Source: Nematostella vectensis (Eukaryota; Cnidaria; Anthozoa; Actiniaria; Edwardsiidae). Taken from it: a DNA stretch of 64,000 bases. A model generated the notes under the pieces. The model ran no database searches and was not told the origin of the DNA. It saw only the letters and a list, made by a program, of their open reading frames with translations. The stretch lies in assembly GCF_932526225.1 (NCBI RefSeq), contig NC_064044.1:14137453-14201452 (forward strand), given 5' to 3'. Made by a program: the position numbers and the translations under genes. Shown in pieces: positions 1 through 8,470 of the stretch; position 1 is the stretch's first letter, and the number at the start of each line of letters is the position of its first letter.

Positions 1-41
1 GTCTCCAAAAGAAGGCGTTGATTCAAATCCCACTTCTGACA
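1..41 (+). tRNA. tRNA-Leu-like gene, 3' part only
   Basis: Cut by the window edge. Variable arm AAAGAAGG and T arm GTTGATTCAAAT resemble class D, but the end is CTGACA. Confidence 0.6.
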
Positions 42-127
42 CTAATTTTGTATTTTCTTTTGGCTACTCTTTTACTTATACGGTATCTTTGATCATGTAC
101 CATTATGTTCTTTATGATTAATCAAGT

Positions 128-244
128 GTCCGGATGGCCGAGTTGTCTAAGGCGCCAGACTCAAGGTTCAACTCCTTCTCATGATGCATGGGAGAGTGTT
201 CTGGTCTCCGAATGGAGGCGTGGGTTGGAATCCGACTTCTGACA
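128..244 (+). tRNA. tRNA-Leu(CAA), diverged class K
   Basis: Acceptor starts GTCCGGA (base 4 mismatched), D loop has AGTTGTC, and the T stem ends CCGAC. Stability is doubtful. Confidence 0.6.
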
Positions 245-331
245 GTATTTTTGTATTTTCGTTGGGCTACTCGTTTAAACCACAGGCTATCTTTCATCAT
301 GTGCCATTATGATATTTATGATTCCTCAAGT

Positions 332-448
332 GTCAGGATGGCCGAGCGGTCTAAGCCGCCCGACTCAAGGTTTAATTCCTTCTCATAATACATGGGAGAG
401 TGTTCGGGTCTCCGAATGAAGGCGTGGGTTCGAATCCCACTTCCGACA
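332..448 (+). tRNA. tRNA-Leu(CAA) with compensated anticodon stem
   Basis: The anticodon stem is CCCGA with TCGGG, so the usual A29-T41 pair is replaced by C29-G41 and all five pairs hold. The D stem has one C-C mismatch (TAAGCC), and the acceptor 3' strand is TTCCGAC. Confidence 0.7.
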
Positions 449-535
449 CTATTTTTGTATTTTCATTGGGCTACTCTTCTAACCCATACGCTATCTTTCA
501 TCATGTGCCGTTATGATCTTCATGATTCAGAAAGT

Positions 536-652
536 GTCAGGATGGCCGAGCGGTCTAAGGCGCCAGACTCAAGGTTCAATGCCTTCTCGTCATGAATGGG
601 AGAGTGTTCAGGTCTCCGAATAGAGGCGTGGGTTCTAATCCCACATCTGACA
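536..652 (+). tRNA. tRNA-Leu(CAA), class K
   Basis: Exon 2 has TCAGG, leaving A29 opposite A41; T loop is TTCTAAT; AUCUGAC tail. Confidence 0.65.
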
Positions 653-739
653 CTATTTTTGGATTTTCTTTGGGCTACTCTTTCAACCCATACGCTATCT
701 TTCATCTTGTGCCCTTATGATCTTCATGATTGAGAAAGT

Positions 740-856
740 GTCAGGATGGCCGAGCGGTCTAAGGCGCCAGACTCAAGGTTCAATTCCTGTTCGTCATGAA
801 TGGGAGAGTGTTCGGGTCTCCGGATGGAGGCGTGGGTTGGAATCCCACTTCTGACA
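740..856 (+). tRNA. tRNA-Leu(CAA), class K
   Basis: Exon 2 has TCGGG as in 332 but exon 1 keeps CCAGA, so the compensating partner is absent. T loop TTGGAAT. Confidence 0.65.
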
Positions 857-942
857 CTATTTTTGTATTTTCTTTTGGCTTCTCTTTTACTCCAACGCTA
901 TCTTTTATCATGTAGCATTATGAGCTTTATTATTACTCAAGT

Positions 943-1059
943 GTCAGGATGGCCGAGTGGTCTTAGGCGCCAGACTCAAGGTTCAATTCCTTCTCATGAT
1001 GCATTGGAGAGTGTTCTGGTCTCCGAATTGAGGCATGGGTTCTAATCGTACTTCTGACA
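943..1059 (+). tRNA. tRNA-Leu(CAA), diverged class K
   Basis: D loop AGTGGTCTTAGG; 3' half GCATGGGTTCTAATCGTAC breaks the T stem. The T5 run follows directly after GACAA. Confidence 0.55.
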
Positions 1060-1143
1060 ATTTTTGTATTTTCTTTTGGCTTCTATCTTACTCCAACGCT
1101 ATCTATCCTTATGTGCCATCACGATCTGTCTGTTTTATCAAGT

Positions 1144-1260
1144 GTGTGGATGGCGGAGTGGTCTAAGACGCCAGACACAAGTCTCAATTCCTTCTCATGA
1201 CGCATGGAAGTGTGTTCTAGTCTCCGAAAGAAAGCGTTGGTTTGAATCCCACTTCTGACA
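1144..1260 (+). pseudogene. tRNA-Leu(CAA)-like, class D
   Basis: Starts GTGTGGA and ends CTGACA, so it keeps base 72 that later D copies lost. Base 33 is A (GACACAAG). Confidence 0.55.
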
Positions 1261-1346
1261 CTAATTTTGTATTTTCTTTTGGCTACTCTTTTACTCAAAC
1301 GGTATCTTTGATCATGTACCATTATGATCTTTATGATTAATCAAGT

Positions 1347-1463
1347 GTCAGGATGGCCGAGCGGTCTAAGGCGCCAGACTCAAGGTTTAACTCCTTTTCA
1401 TGATACATGGGAGAGTGTTCTGGTCTCCTAATGGAGGCGTGGGTTCGAATCCCACTTCTGACA
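1347..1463 (+). tRNA. tRNA-Leu(CAA), class K
   Basis: All stems pair; variable arm reads TCTCCTAATGGAGGC. Confidence 0.85.
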
Positions 1464-1550
1464 CTATTTTTGTATTTTCATTCGGCTACTCTTTCAACCC
1501 ATACGCTATCTTTCATCATGTGCCCTTATGATCTTTATGATTCAGTAAGT

Positions 1551-1667
1551 GTCAGGATGGCCGAGCGGTCTAAGGCGCCAGACTCAAGGTTTAATTCCTT
1601 CTCATAATACATGGGAGAGTGTTCTGGTCTCCGAATGGAGGCGTGGGTTCGAATCCCACTTCTGACA
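1551..1667 (+). tRNA. tRNA-Leu(CAA), class K
   Basis: Canonical body behind a CAGTAA spacer, where class A usually sits. Confidence 0.88.
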
Positions 1668-1754
1668 CTATTTTTGTATTTTCATTGGGCTACTCTTCTA
1701 ACACATACGCTATCTTTCATCATGTGCCGTTATGATCTTCATGATTCAGAATGT

Positions 1755-1871
1755 GTCAGGATGGCCAAGCGGTCTAAGGCGCCAGAATCAAGGTTCATTT
1801 CCTTTTTATGATGCATGGGAGATTGTTCTGGTCTCCGAATGGAGGCGTGGGTTTGAATCCCACTTCTGACA
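1755..1871 (+). tRNA. tRNA-Leu(CAA), class K
   Basis: Box A has GGCCAAG, base 32 is A (GAATCAAG), T loop is TTTGAAT. Confidence 0.65.
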
Positions 1872-1958
1872 CTATTTTTGGATTTTCATTGGGCTACTCT
1901 TTCAACCAATACGCTATCTTTTATCATGTAGCATTATGAGCTTTATTATTACTCAAGT

Positions 1959-2075
1959 GTCAGGATGGCCGAGCGGTCTAAGGCGCCAGACTCAAGGTTC
2001 AATGCCTTCTCGTCATGAATGGGAGAGTGTTCTGGTCTCCGAATGGAGGCGTGGGTTCGAATCCCACATCTGACA
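1959..2075 (+). tRNA. tRNA-Leu(CAA), class K
   Basis: AUCUGAC tail. Confidence 0.8.
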
Positions 2076-2162
2076 CTATTTTTTGATTTTCTTTGGGCTA
2101 CTCTTTCAACCCATACGCTATCTTTCATCTTGTGCCCTTATGATCTTCATGATTGAGAAAGT

Positions 2163-2279
2163 GTCAGGATGGCCGAGGGGTCTAAGGCGCCAGACTCAAG
2201 GTTCAATTCCTTCTCGTCATGAATGGGAGAGTGTTCTGGTCTCCGGATGGAGGCGTGGGTTCGAATCCCACTTCGGACA
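2163..2279 (+). tRNA. tRNA-Leu(CAA), class K
   Basis: D loop GAGGGGTC; acceptor 3' strand TTCGGAC carries one mismatch. Confidence 0.7.
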
Positions 2280-2365
2280 CTATTTCTGTATTTTCTTTTG
2301 GCTACTCTTTTACTCAAACGCTATTTATCCTTATGTGCCATCACGATCTGTCTGTTTAATCAAGT

Positions 2366-2482
2366 GTGAGGATAGCGGAGTGGTCTAAAGGGCCAGACTC
2401 AAGGCTCAATTCCATCTCATGAAGCATGGTAGAGTGTTCTAGTCTCCGAATGGAGTCGTTGGTTCTAATCCCACTTCTGACA
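2366..2482 (+). pseudogene. tRNA-Leu(CAA)-like, class H
   Basis: First H copy of the window; T loop TTCTAAT. Confidence 0.55.
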
Positions 2483-2568
2483 CTAATTTTGTATTTTCGT
2501 TTGGCTACTCTTTTACTTATACGGTATCTTTGATCATGTACCATTATGATCATTATGATTAATCAAGT

Positions 2569-2685
2569 GTCAGGATGGCCGAGCGGTCTAAGGCGCCAGA
2601 CTCAAGGTTCAATTCCTTCTCATGATGCATGGTAGAGTGTTCTGGTCTTCGATTGGAGGCGTGGGTTCGAATTCCACTTCTGACA
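2569..2685 (+). tRNA. tRNA-Leu(CAA), class K
   Basis: UCCAC tail; variable arm TCTTCGATTGGAGGC. Confidence 0.8.
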
Positions 2686-2772
2686 CTATTTTTGTATTTT
2701 CATTGGGCTACTCTTTCAACCCATACGCTATCTTTCATCATTTGCCCTTATGATCTTTATGATTCAGTAAGT

Positions 2773-2889
2773 GTCAGGATGGCCGAGCGGTCTAAGGCGC
2801 CAGACTCAAGGTTCAATTCCTTCTCGTCATGAATGGGAGAGTGTTCTGGTCTCCGAATAGAGGCGTGGGTTCGAATCCCACATCTGACA
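2773..2889 (+). tRNA. tRNA-Leu(CAA), class K
   Basis: AUCUGAC tail; first unit of the block repeated at 9082. Confidence 0.8.
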
Positions 2890-2976
2890 CTATTTTTTGA
2901 TTTTCTTTGGGCTACTCTTTCATCCCATACGCTATCTTTCATCATGTTCCCTTATGATCTTCAGGATTCAGAAAGT

Positions 2977-3093
2977 GTCAGGATGGCCGAGCGGTCTAAG
3001 GCGCCAGACTCAATGTTCAATTCCTTCTCGTCATGAATGGGAGAGTGTTCTGATCTCCGGATGGAGGCGTGGGTTCGAATCCCACTTCTGACA
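2977..3093 (+). tRNA. tRNA-Leu(CAA), class K with U37
   Basis: Anticodon loop CTCAATG puts T at position 37, where G is methylated in normal tRNA-Leu. Confidence 0.7.
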
Positions 3094-3179
3094 CTATTTT
3101 TGTATTTTCTTTTGGCTTCTCTTTTACTCCAACGCTATCTATCCTTATGTGCCATCACGATCTGTCTGTTTTATCAAGT

Positions 3180-3296
3180 GTGAGGATGGCGGAGTGGTCT
3201 AAGGCGTCAGACGCAAGTCTCAATTCCTTCTCATGATGCATGGTATAGTGTTCTAGTCACCGAAAGAAGGCGTTGGTTCGAATCCCACTTCTGAAA
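3180..3296 (+). pseudogene. tRNA-Leu(CAA)-like, class D (reference copy), probably inactive
   Basis: Box A (TGGCGGAGTGG) and box B are intact, so transcription is possible. The acceptor stem GTGAGGA with TTCTGAA has two mismatches (1-72 and 3-70). The anticodon stem TCAGA with TCTAG has a C28-A42 mismatch, the T stem GTTGG with CCCAC has one mismatch, and the variable arm TCACCGAAAGAAGGC pairs poorly. Base 33 is G, although T33 is near-universal because it shapes the U-turn of the anticodon loop. Length and anticodon are kept, which in a homogenising array need not mean selection. Confidence 0.6.
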
Positions 3297-3382
3297 CTAA
3301 TTTTGTATTTTCTTTTGGCTACTCTTTTACTCAAACGGTATCTTTGATCATGTACCAATATGATCTTTATCATTAATCAAGT

Positions 3383-3499
3383 GTCAGGATGGCCGAGCGG
3401 TCTAAGGCGCCAGACTCAAGGTTCAATTCCTTCTCATGATGCATGGTAGAGTGTTCTGGTCTTCGATTGGAGGCGTGGGTTCGAATTCCCCTTGTGACA
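3383..3499 (+). tRNA. tRNA-Leu(CAA), class K, damaged 3' end
   Basis: Ends CCCCTTGTGACA, with mismatches in both T stem and acceptor stem. Confidence 0.6.
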
Positions 3500-3585
3500 C
3501 TATTTTTGTATTTTCATTGGGCTACTCTTTCAACCCATACGCTATCTTTCATCATTTGCCCTTTTGATCTTTAGATTAAGTAAGT

Positions 3586-3702
3586 GTCAGGATGGCTGAG
3601 CGGTCAAAGGCGCCAGACTCAAGGTTTAATTCCTTCTCATAATACATGGGAGATTGTTCTGGTCTCCGATTGGAGGCGTGGGTTCGAATCCCACTTCTGA
3701 CA
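3586..3702 (+). tRNA. tRNA-Leu(CAA), class A
   Basis: Box A reads TGGCTGAGCGG, still within consensus. Confidence 0.75.
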
Positions 3703-3789
3703 CTATTTTTGTATTTTCATTGGGCTACTCTTTCAACCCATACGCTATCTTTCATCATGTGTCCTTATGATCTTTATGATTCAGTAAGT

Positions 3790-3906
3790 GTCAGGATGGC
3801 CTAGCGGTCAAAGGCGCCAGACTCAAGGTTTAATTCCTTCTCATAATACATGGAAGAGTGTTCTGGTCTCCGAATGGAGGCGTGGGTTCGAATCCCACTT
3901 CTGACA
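3790..3906 (+). tRNA. tRNA-Leu(CAA), class A with CTAG
   Basis: First copy of the CTAG box A form. Confidence 0.78.
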
Positions 3907-3992
3907 CTATTTTTGTATTTTCATTGGGCTACTCTTCTAACCATACGCTATCTTTTATCATGTGCCGTTATGACCTTCATGATTCAGAAAGT

Positions 3993-4109
3993 GTCAGGAT
4001 GGCCAAGCGGTCTAACGCCCCAGACTCAAGGTTCAATTCCTTTTCATGATGCATGGGAGAGTGTTCTGGTCTCCGAATGGAGGCGTGGGTTCGAATCCCA
4101 CTTCTGACT
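3993..4109 (+). tRNA. tRNA-Leu(CAA), class C with discriminator U
   Basis: Ends CTGACT, so base 73 is T. A73 is a main identity element for leucyl-tRNA synthetase, so charging should be impaired. Confidence 0.6.
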
Positions 4110-4196
4110 CTATTTTTGTATTTTCATTGGGCTACTCTTCTAACCCATACGCTATCTTTCATCATGTGCCTTTATGACCTTCATGATTCAGAAAGT

Positions 4197-4313
4197 GTCA
4201 GGATGGCCGAGCGGTCTAAGGCGCCAGTCTCAAGGTTCAATTCCTTCTCATGATTCATTGAAGAATGTTCTTGTCTCCGAATTGAGGCGTGGGTTCGAAT
4301 CCCACTTCTGACA
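4197..4313 (+). tRNA. tRNA-Leu(CAA), class T
   Basis: Exon 2 has TTGTCTCC, adding a second flaw to the anticodon stem. Confidence 0.65.
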
Positions 4314-4399
4314 CTATTTTTGTATTTTCATTGGGCTACTCTTCTAACCATACGCTATCTTTTATCATGTGCCGTTATGACCTTCATGATTCAGAAAGT

Positions 4400-4516
4400 G
4401 TCAGGATGGCCAAGCGGTCTAACGCCCCAGACTCAAGGTTCAATTCCTTTTCATGATGCATGGGAGAGTGTTCTGGTCTCCGAATGGAGGCGTTGGTTCG
4501 AATTCCACTTCTGACA
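4400..4516 (+). tRNA. tRNA-Leu(CAA), class C
   Basis: T stem GTTGG with TCCAC is weak. Confidence 0.65.
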
Positions 4517-4603
4517 CTATTTTTGTATTTTCATTGGGCTACTCTTTCTACCCATACGCTATCTATCCTTATGTGCCATTACGATCTGTAAGTTTCATCA
4601 AGT

Positions 4604-4720
4604 GTCAGGTTGGCCGAGCGGTCTAAGGCGCCAGACTCATGTTTCAATTCCTTTTCAAGATGCATGGGAGAGTTTTCTGGTCTCCGAATGGAGGGGTGGG
4701 TACGAATCCCACTTCTGACA
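4604..4720 (+). tRNA. Leu-type tRNA with CAU anticodon, class M (left-hand form)
   Basis: Loop CTCATG gives anticodon CAU (Met) in a Leu body with long variable arm and A73. The left-hand form also has T7 (opposite T66) and T loop TACGAAT, which turns box B into GGTACGAATCC and replaces base 55, normally pseudouridine. Intron ends GAGTTT before the splice site. Weak transcription is expected; the right-hand form (43044) lacks these T-arm flaws. Confidence 0.65.
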
Positions 4721-4807
4721 CTATTTTTGTATTTTCTTTGTGCTACTCTTTTAACCCACACGCTTTCTTTTATCATGTAGCATTATGAGCTTTATTATTA
4801 CTCAAGT

Positions 4808-4924
4808 GTCAGGATGGCCGAGCGGTCTAAGGCGCCAGACTCAAGGTTCAATTCCTTCTCTTCATGAATGGCAGAGTGTTCTGGTCTCCGGATGGAGGCG
4901 TGGGTTCGAATCCCACTTCTGACA
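4808..4924 (+). tRNA. tRNA-Leu(CAA), class K
   Basis: Canonical exons and T arm. Confidence 0.87.
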
Positions 4925-5010
4925 CTATTTTTGTATTTTCTTTTGGCTTCTCTTTTACTCCAACGCTATCTATCCTTATGTGCCATCACGATCTGTCTGT
5001 TTTATCAAGT

Positions 5011-5127
5011 GTGAGGATGGCGGACTGGTCTAAGGCGCCAGACTCAAGTCTCAATTCCTTCTCATGATGCATGGAAGAGTGTTCTAGTCACCGAAAGAAG
5101 GCGTTGGTTCGAGTCCCACTTCTGACA
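5011..5127 (+). pseudogene. tRNA-Leu(CAA)-like, class D
   Basis: Less decayed: anticodon stem starts CCAGA, base 33 is T, end is CTGACA. Confidence 0.55.
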
Positions 5128-5213
5128 CTAATTTTGTATTTTCTTTTGGCTACTCTTATACTCAAACGGTATCTTTGATCATGTACCATTATGATCTTTA
5201 TGATTAATCAAGT

Positions 5214-5330
5214 GTCAGGATGGCCGAGCGGTCTAAGGCGCCAGACTCAAGGTTCAATTCCTTCTCTCGATGCATGGTAGAGTGTTCTGGTCTCCGATTG
5301 GAGGCGTGGATTCGAATACCAATTCTGACA
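5214..5330 (+). tRNA. tRNA-Leu(CAA), class K
   Basis: T arm GTGGATTCGAATACCAA has mismatches. Confidence 0.65.
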
Positions 5331-5417
5331 CTATTTTTGTATTTTCATCTGGCTACTCTTTCAATCCATACGCTATCTTTCATCATGTAGCATTATGAGC
5401 TTTATTATTACTCAAGT

Positions 5418-5534
5418 GTCAGGATGGCCGAGCGGTTTAAGGCGCCAGTCTCAAGGTTCAATTCCTTCTCATGATTCATTGAAGAGTGTTCTGGTCTCCG
5501 AATTGAGGCGTGGGTTCGAGTCCCACTTCTGACA
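5418..5534 (+). tRNA. tRNA-Leu(CAA), class T
   Basis: D loop GGTTTAAGG; T loop TTCGAGT. Confidence 0.7.
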
Positions 5535-5620
5535 CTATTTTTGTATTTTCTTTTGGCTACTCTTTTACTCAAACGCTATTTATCCTTATGTGCCATCACG
5601 ATCTGTCTGTTTAATCAAGT

Positions 5621-5737
5621 GTGAGGATAGCGGAGTGGTCTAAAGGGCCAGACTCAAGGCTCAATTCCATCTCATGAAGCATGGTAGAGTGTTCTAGTCT
5701 CCGAGTGGAGTCGTTGGTTCGAATTACACTTCTGACA
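5621..5737 (+). pseudogene. tRNA-Leu(CAA)-like, class H
   Basis: T stem 3' strand TACAC adds a mismatch. Confidence 0.5.
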
Positions 5738-5823
5738 CTAATTTTGTATTTTCGTTTGGCTTCTCTTTTACTTATACGGTATCTTTGATCATGTACCATT
5801 ATGATCATTATGATTAATCAAGT

Positions 5824-5940
5824 GTTAGGATGGCCGAGCGGTCTAAGGCGCCAGACTCAAGGTTCAATTCCTTGTCATGATGCATGATAGAGTGTTCTGG
5901 TCTTCGATTGGAGGCGTGGGTTCGAATTCCACTTCTGACA
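5824..5940 (+). tRNA. tRNA-Leu(CAA), class K
   Basis: Acceptor GTTAGGA (base 3 mismatched against G70 as T-G); UCCAC tail. Confidence 0.75.
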
Positions 5941-6027
5941 CTATTTTTGTATTTTCATTGGGCTACTCTTTCAACCCAGACGCTATCTTTCATCATTTGC
6001 CCTTTTGATCTTTATGATTCAGTAAGT

Positions 6028-6144
6028 GTCAGGATGGCCGAGCGGTCAAAGGCGCCAGACTCAAGGTTTAATTCCTTCTCATAATACATGGGAGATTGTT
6101 CTGGTCTCCGATTGGAGGCGTGGGTTCGAATCCCACTTCTGACA
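6028..6144 (+). tRNA. tRNA-Leu(CAA), class A (reference copy)
   Basis: The only change from class K in the mature tRNA is in the D loop (GGTCAAAGGC instead of GGTCTAAGGC) and one variable-arm loop base (GATT). All four stems pair, box A and box B match consensus and A73 is present, so this class should be as competent as K. Its intron has TTTAATTCCTTCTCATAATAC, which weakens the intron hairpin seen in K copies. Class A follows spacers ending CAGTAA and usually occurs in pairs. Confidence 0.82.
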
Positions 6145-6231
6145 CTATTTTTGTATTTTCATTGGGCTACTCTTTCAACCCATACGCTATCTTTCATCAT
6201 GTGCCCTTATGATCTTTATGATTCAGTAAGT

Positions 6232-6348
6232 GTCAGGATGGCCTAGCGGTCAAAGGCGCCAGACTCAAGGTTTAATTCCTTCTCATAATACATGGAAGAG
6301 TGTTCTGGTCTCCGAATGGAGGCGTGGGTTCGAATCCCACTTCTGACA
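6232..6348 (+). tRNA. tRNA-Leu(CAA), class A with CTAG
   Basis: Box A TGGCCTAGCGG still fits consensus. Confidence 0.8.
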
Positions 6349-6434
6349 CTATTTTTGTATTTTCATTGGGCTACTCTTCTAACCATACGCTATCTTTTAT
6401 CATGTGCCGTTATGACCTTCATGATTCAGAAAGT

Positions 6435-6551
6435 GTCAGGATGGCCAAGCGGTCTAACGCCCCAGACTCAAGGTTCAATTCCTTTTCATGATGCATGGGA
6501 GAGTGTTCTGGTCTCCGAATGGAGGCGTTGGTTCGAATTCCACTTCTGACA
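6435..6551 (+). tRNA. tRNA-Leu(CAA), class C (reference copy)
   Basis: Exon 1 reads GGCCAAGCGGTCTAACGCCCC: the D stem GCC with CGC has a C12-C23 mismatch and base 26 is C. Acceptor and anticodon stems are intact. The T stem here is GTTGG with TCCAC, giving two weak pairs. Follows spacers ending CAGAAA and nearly always precedes a CAU gene. Confidence 0.68.
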
Positions 6552-6638
6552 CTATTTTTGTATTTTCATTGGGCTACTCTTTCTACCCATACGCTATCTA
6601 TCCTTATGTGCCATTACGATCTGTAAGTTTCATCAAGT

Positions 6639-6755
6639 GTCAGGTTGGCAGAGCGGTCTAAGGCGCCAGACTCATGTTTCAATTCCTTTTCAAGATGCAT
6701 GGGAGAGTTTTCTGGTCTCCGAATGGAGGGGTGGGTACGAATCCCACTTCTGACA
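6639..6755 (+). tRNA. Leu-type tRNA with CAU anticodon, class M
   Basis: Box A TGGCAGAGCGG; T loop TACGAAT. Confidence 0.62.
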
Positions 6756-6842
6756 CTATTTTTGTATTTTCTTTGTGCTACTCTTTTAACCCACACGCTT
6801 TCTTTTATCATGTAGCATTATGAGCTTTATTATTACTCAAGT

Positions 6843-6959
6843 GTCAGGATGGCCGAGCGGTCTAAGGCGACAGACTCAAGGTTCAATTCCTTTTCAAGAT
6901 GCATGGGAGAGTGTTCTGTTCTCCGAATGGAGGCGTGGGTTCGAATCTCAATTCTGACA
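6843..6959 (+). tRNA. tRNA-Leu(CAA), class X (reference copy)
   Basis: The anticodon stem is ACAGA with TCTGT: C27-G43 of class K is replaced by A27-T43 and all five pairs are kept. The two bases lie in different exons. The T stem is weaker (GTGGG with CTCAA: one G-T and one G-A), and box B ends in T (GGTTCGAATCT). Acceptor stem and A73 are intact. Follows spacers ending ACTCAA. Confidence 0.75.
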
Positions 6960-7046
6960 CTATTTTTGTATTTTCTTTGTGCTACTCTTTTAACCCACAC
7001 GCTATCTTTTATCATGTAGCATTATGATCTTTATTATTACTCAAGT

Positions 7047-7163
7047 GTCAGGATGGCCGAGCGGTCTAAGGCGCCAGACTCAAGGTTCAATTCCTTCTCT
7101 TCATGAATGGGAGAGTGTTCTGGTCTCCGGATGGAGGCGTGAGTTCGAATCCCACTTCTGACA
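7047..7163 (+). tRNA. tRNA-Leu(CAA), class K
   Basis: T stem GTGAG leaves one mismatch; box B AGTTCGAATCC. Confidence 0.75.
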
Positions 7164-7249
7164 CTATTTTTGTATTTTCTTTTGGCTTCTCTTTTACTCC
7201 AACGCTATCTATCCTTATGTGCCATCACGATCTGTCTGTTTTATCAAGT

Positions 7250-7366
7250 GTGAGGATGGCGGAGTGGTCTAAGGCGTCAGACGCAAGTCTCAATTCCTTC
7301 TCATGATGCATGGTATAGTGTTCTAGTTACCGAAAGAAGGCGTTGGTTCGAATCCCACTTCTGAAA
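7250..7366 (+). pseudogene. tRNA-Leu(CAA)-like, class D
   Basis: G33 form, TTACCG in the variable arm. Confidence 0.55.
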
Positions 7367-7452
7367 CTAATTTTGTATTTTCTTTTGGCTACTCTTTTAC
7401 TCAAACGGTATCTTTGATCATGTACCATTATAATCTTTATCATTAATCAAGT

Positions 7453-7569
7453 GTCAGGATGGCCGAGCGGTCTAAGGCGCCAGACTCAAGGTTCAATTCC
7501 TTCTCATGATGCATGGTAGAGTGTTCTGGTCTCCGATTGGAGGCGTGGGTTCGAATCCCACTTCTGACA
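7453..7569 (+). tRNA. tRNA-Leu(CAA), class K
   Basis: Canonical, with GATT in the variable loop. Confidence 0.88.
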
Positions 7570-7656
7570 CTATTTTTGTATTTTCATTCGGCTACTCTTT
7601 CAACCCATACGCTATCTTTTATCATGTAGCATTATGAGCTTTATTATTACTCAAGT

Positions 7657-7773
7657 GTCAGGATGGCCGAGCGGTCTAAGGCTACAGACTCAAGGTTCAA
7701 TTCCTTTTTAAGATGCATGGGAGAGTGTTCTGTTCTCCGAATGGAGGCGTGGGTTCGAATCTCAATTCTGATA
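7657..7773 (+). tRNA. tRNA-Leu(CAA), class X
   Basis: CTACAGA with TCTGT; ends CTGATA, making the first pair G1-T72. Confidence 0.7.
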
Positions 7774-7860
7774 CTATTTTTCTATTTTCTTTGTGCTACT
7801 CTTTTAACCCACACGCTATCTTTTATCATGTAGCATTATGAGCTTTATTATTACTCAAGT

Positions 7861-7977
7861 GTCAGGATGGCCGAGCGGTCTAAGGCGCCAGACTCAAGGT
7901 TCAATTCCTTCTCGTCATGAATGGGAGAGTGTTCTGGTCTCCGGATGGAGGCGTGGGTTCGAATCCCACTTCTGACA
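7861..7977 (+). tRNA. tRNA-Leu(CAA), class K, weak terminator
   Basis: Followed by CTATCTTTG instead of a T5 run. Confidence 0.85.
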
Positions 7978-8063
7978 CTATCTTTGTATTTTCTTTTGGC
8001 TTCTCTTTTACTCCAACGCTATCTATCCTTATGTGCCATCACGATCTGTCTGTTTTATCAAGT

Positions 8064-8180
8064 GTGAGGATGGCGGAGTTGTCTAAGGCGTCAGACTCAA
8101 GTCTCAATTCCTTCTCATGATGCATGGTATAGTGTTCTAGTTACCGAAAGAAGGCGTTGGTTCGAATCCCACTTCTGAAA
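8064..8180 (+). pseudogene. tRNA-Leu(CAA)-like, class D
   Basis: Base 33 is T; D loop GAGTTGTC. Confidence 0.55.
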
Positions 8181-8266
8181 CTAATTTTGTATTTTCTTTT
8201 GGCTACTCTTTTACTCAAACGGTATCTTTGATCATGTACCATTATGATCTTTATCATTAATCAAGT

Positions 8267-8383
8267 GTCAGGATGGCCGAGCGGTCTAAGGCGCCAGACT
8301 CAAGGTTCAATTCCTTCTCATGATGCATGGTAGAGTGTTCTGGTCTCCGATTGGAGGCGTGGGTTCGAATCCCACTTCTGACA
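8267..8383 (+). tRNA. tRNA-Leu(CAA), class K
   Basis: Canonical exons. Confidence 0.88.
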
Positions 8384-8470
8384 CTATTTTTGTATTTTCA
8401 TTGGGCTACTCTTTCAACCCATACGTTATATTTCATCATGTGCCCTTATGATCTTTATGATTCAGTAAGT

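Larger units (their letters stand above)
2773..3702 (+). repeat. Five-unit block repeated 6,309 bp downstream
   Basis: Starts 2773, 2977, 3180, 3383 and 3586 match 9082, 9286, 9489, 9692 and 9895. Both copies share U37 in the second gene, TTGTGACAC at the end of the fourth and the shortened spacer TTTAGATTAAGTAAG. Confidence 0.85.
5621..6755 (+). repeat. Six-unit block repeated 5,893 bp downstream
   Basis: Starts 5621-6639 match 11514-12532 at a constant 5,893 bp. Both carry the GTTAGGA acceptor and GATAGAGTG intron end in the second gene. The order H-K-A-A-C-M recurs again within the 2,645-bp repeat. Confidence 0.8.
6843..8470 (+). repeat. 814-bp four-unit higher-order repeat, two copies
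   Basis: Gene order X-K-D-K recurs with starts 6843/7657, 7047/7861, 7250/8064 and 7453/8267, each exactly 814 bp apart. The same four-unit block is amplified again near 18.2 and 24.1 kb. Confidence 0.85.

Noticed and set aside
4604-4720. Initiator or elongator tRNA-Met
   Set aside because: The CAU loop sits in a class II body with long variable arm and leucine acceptor stem; neither form of tRNA-Met has these.
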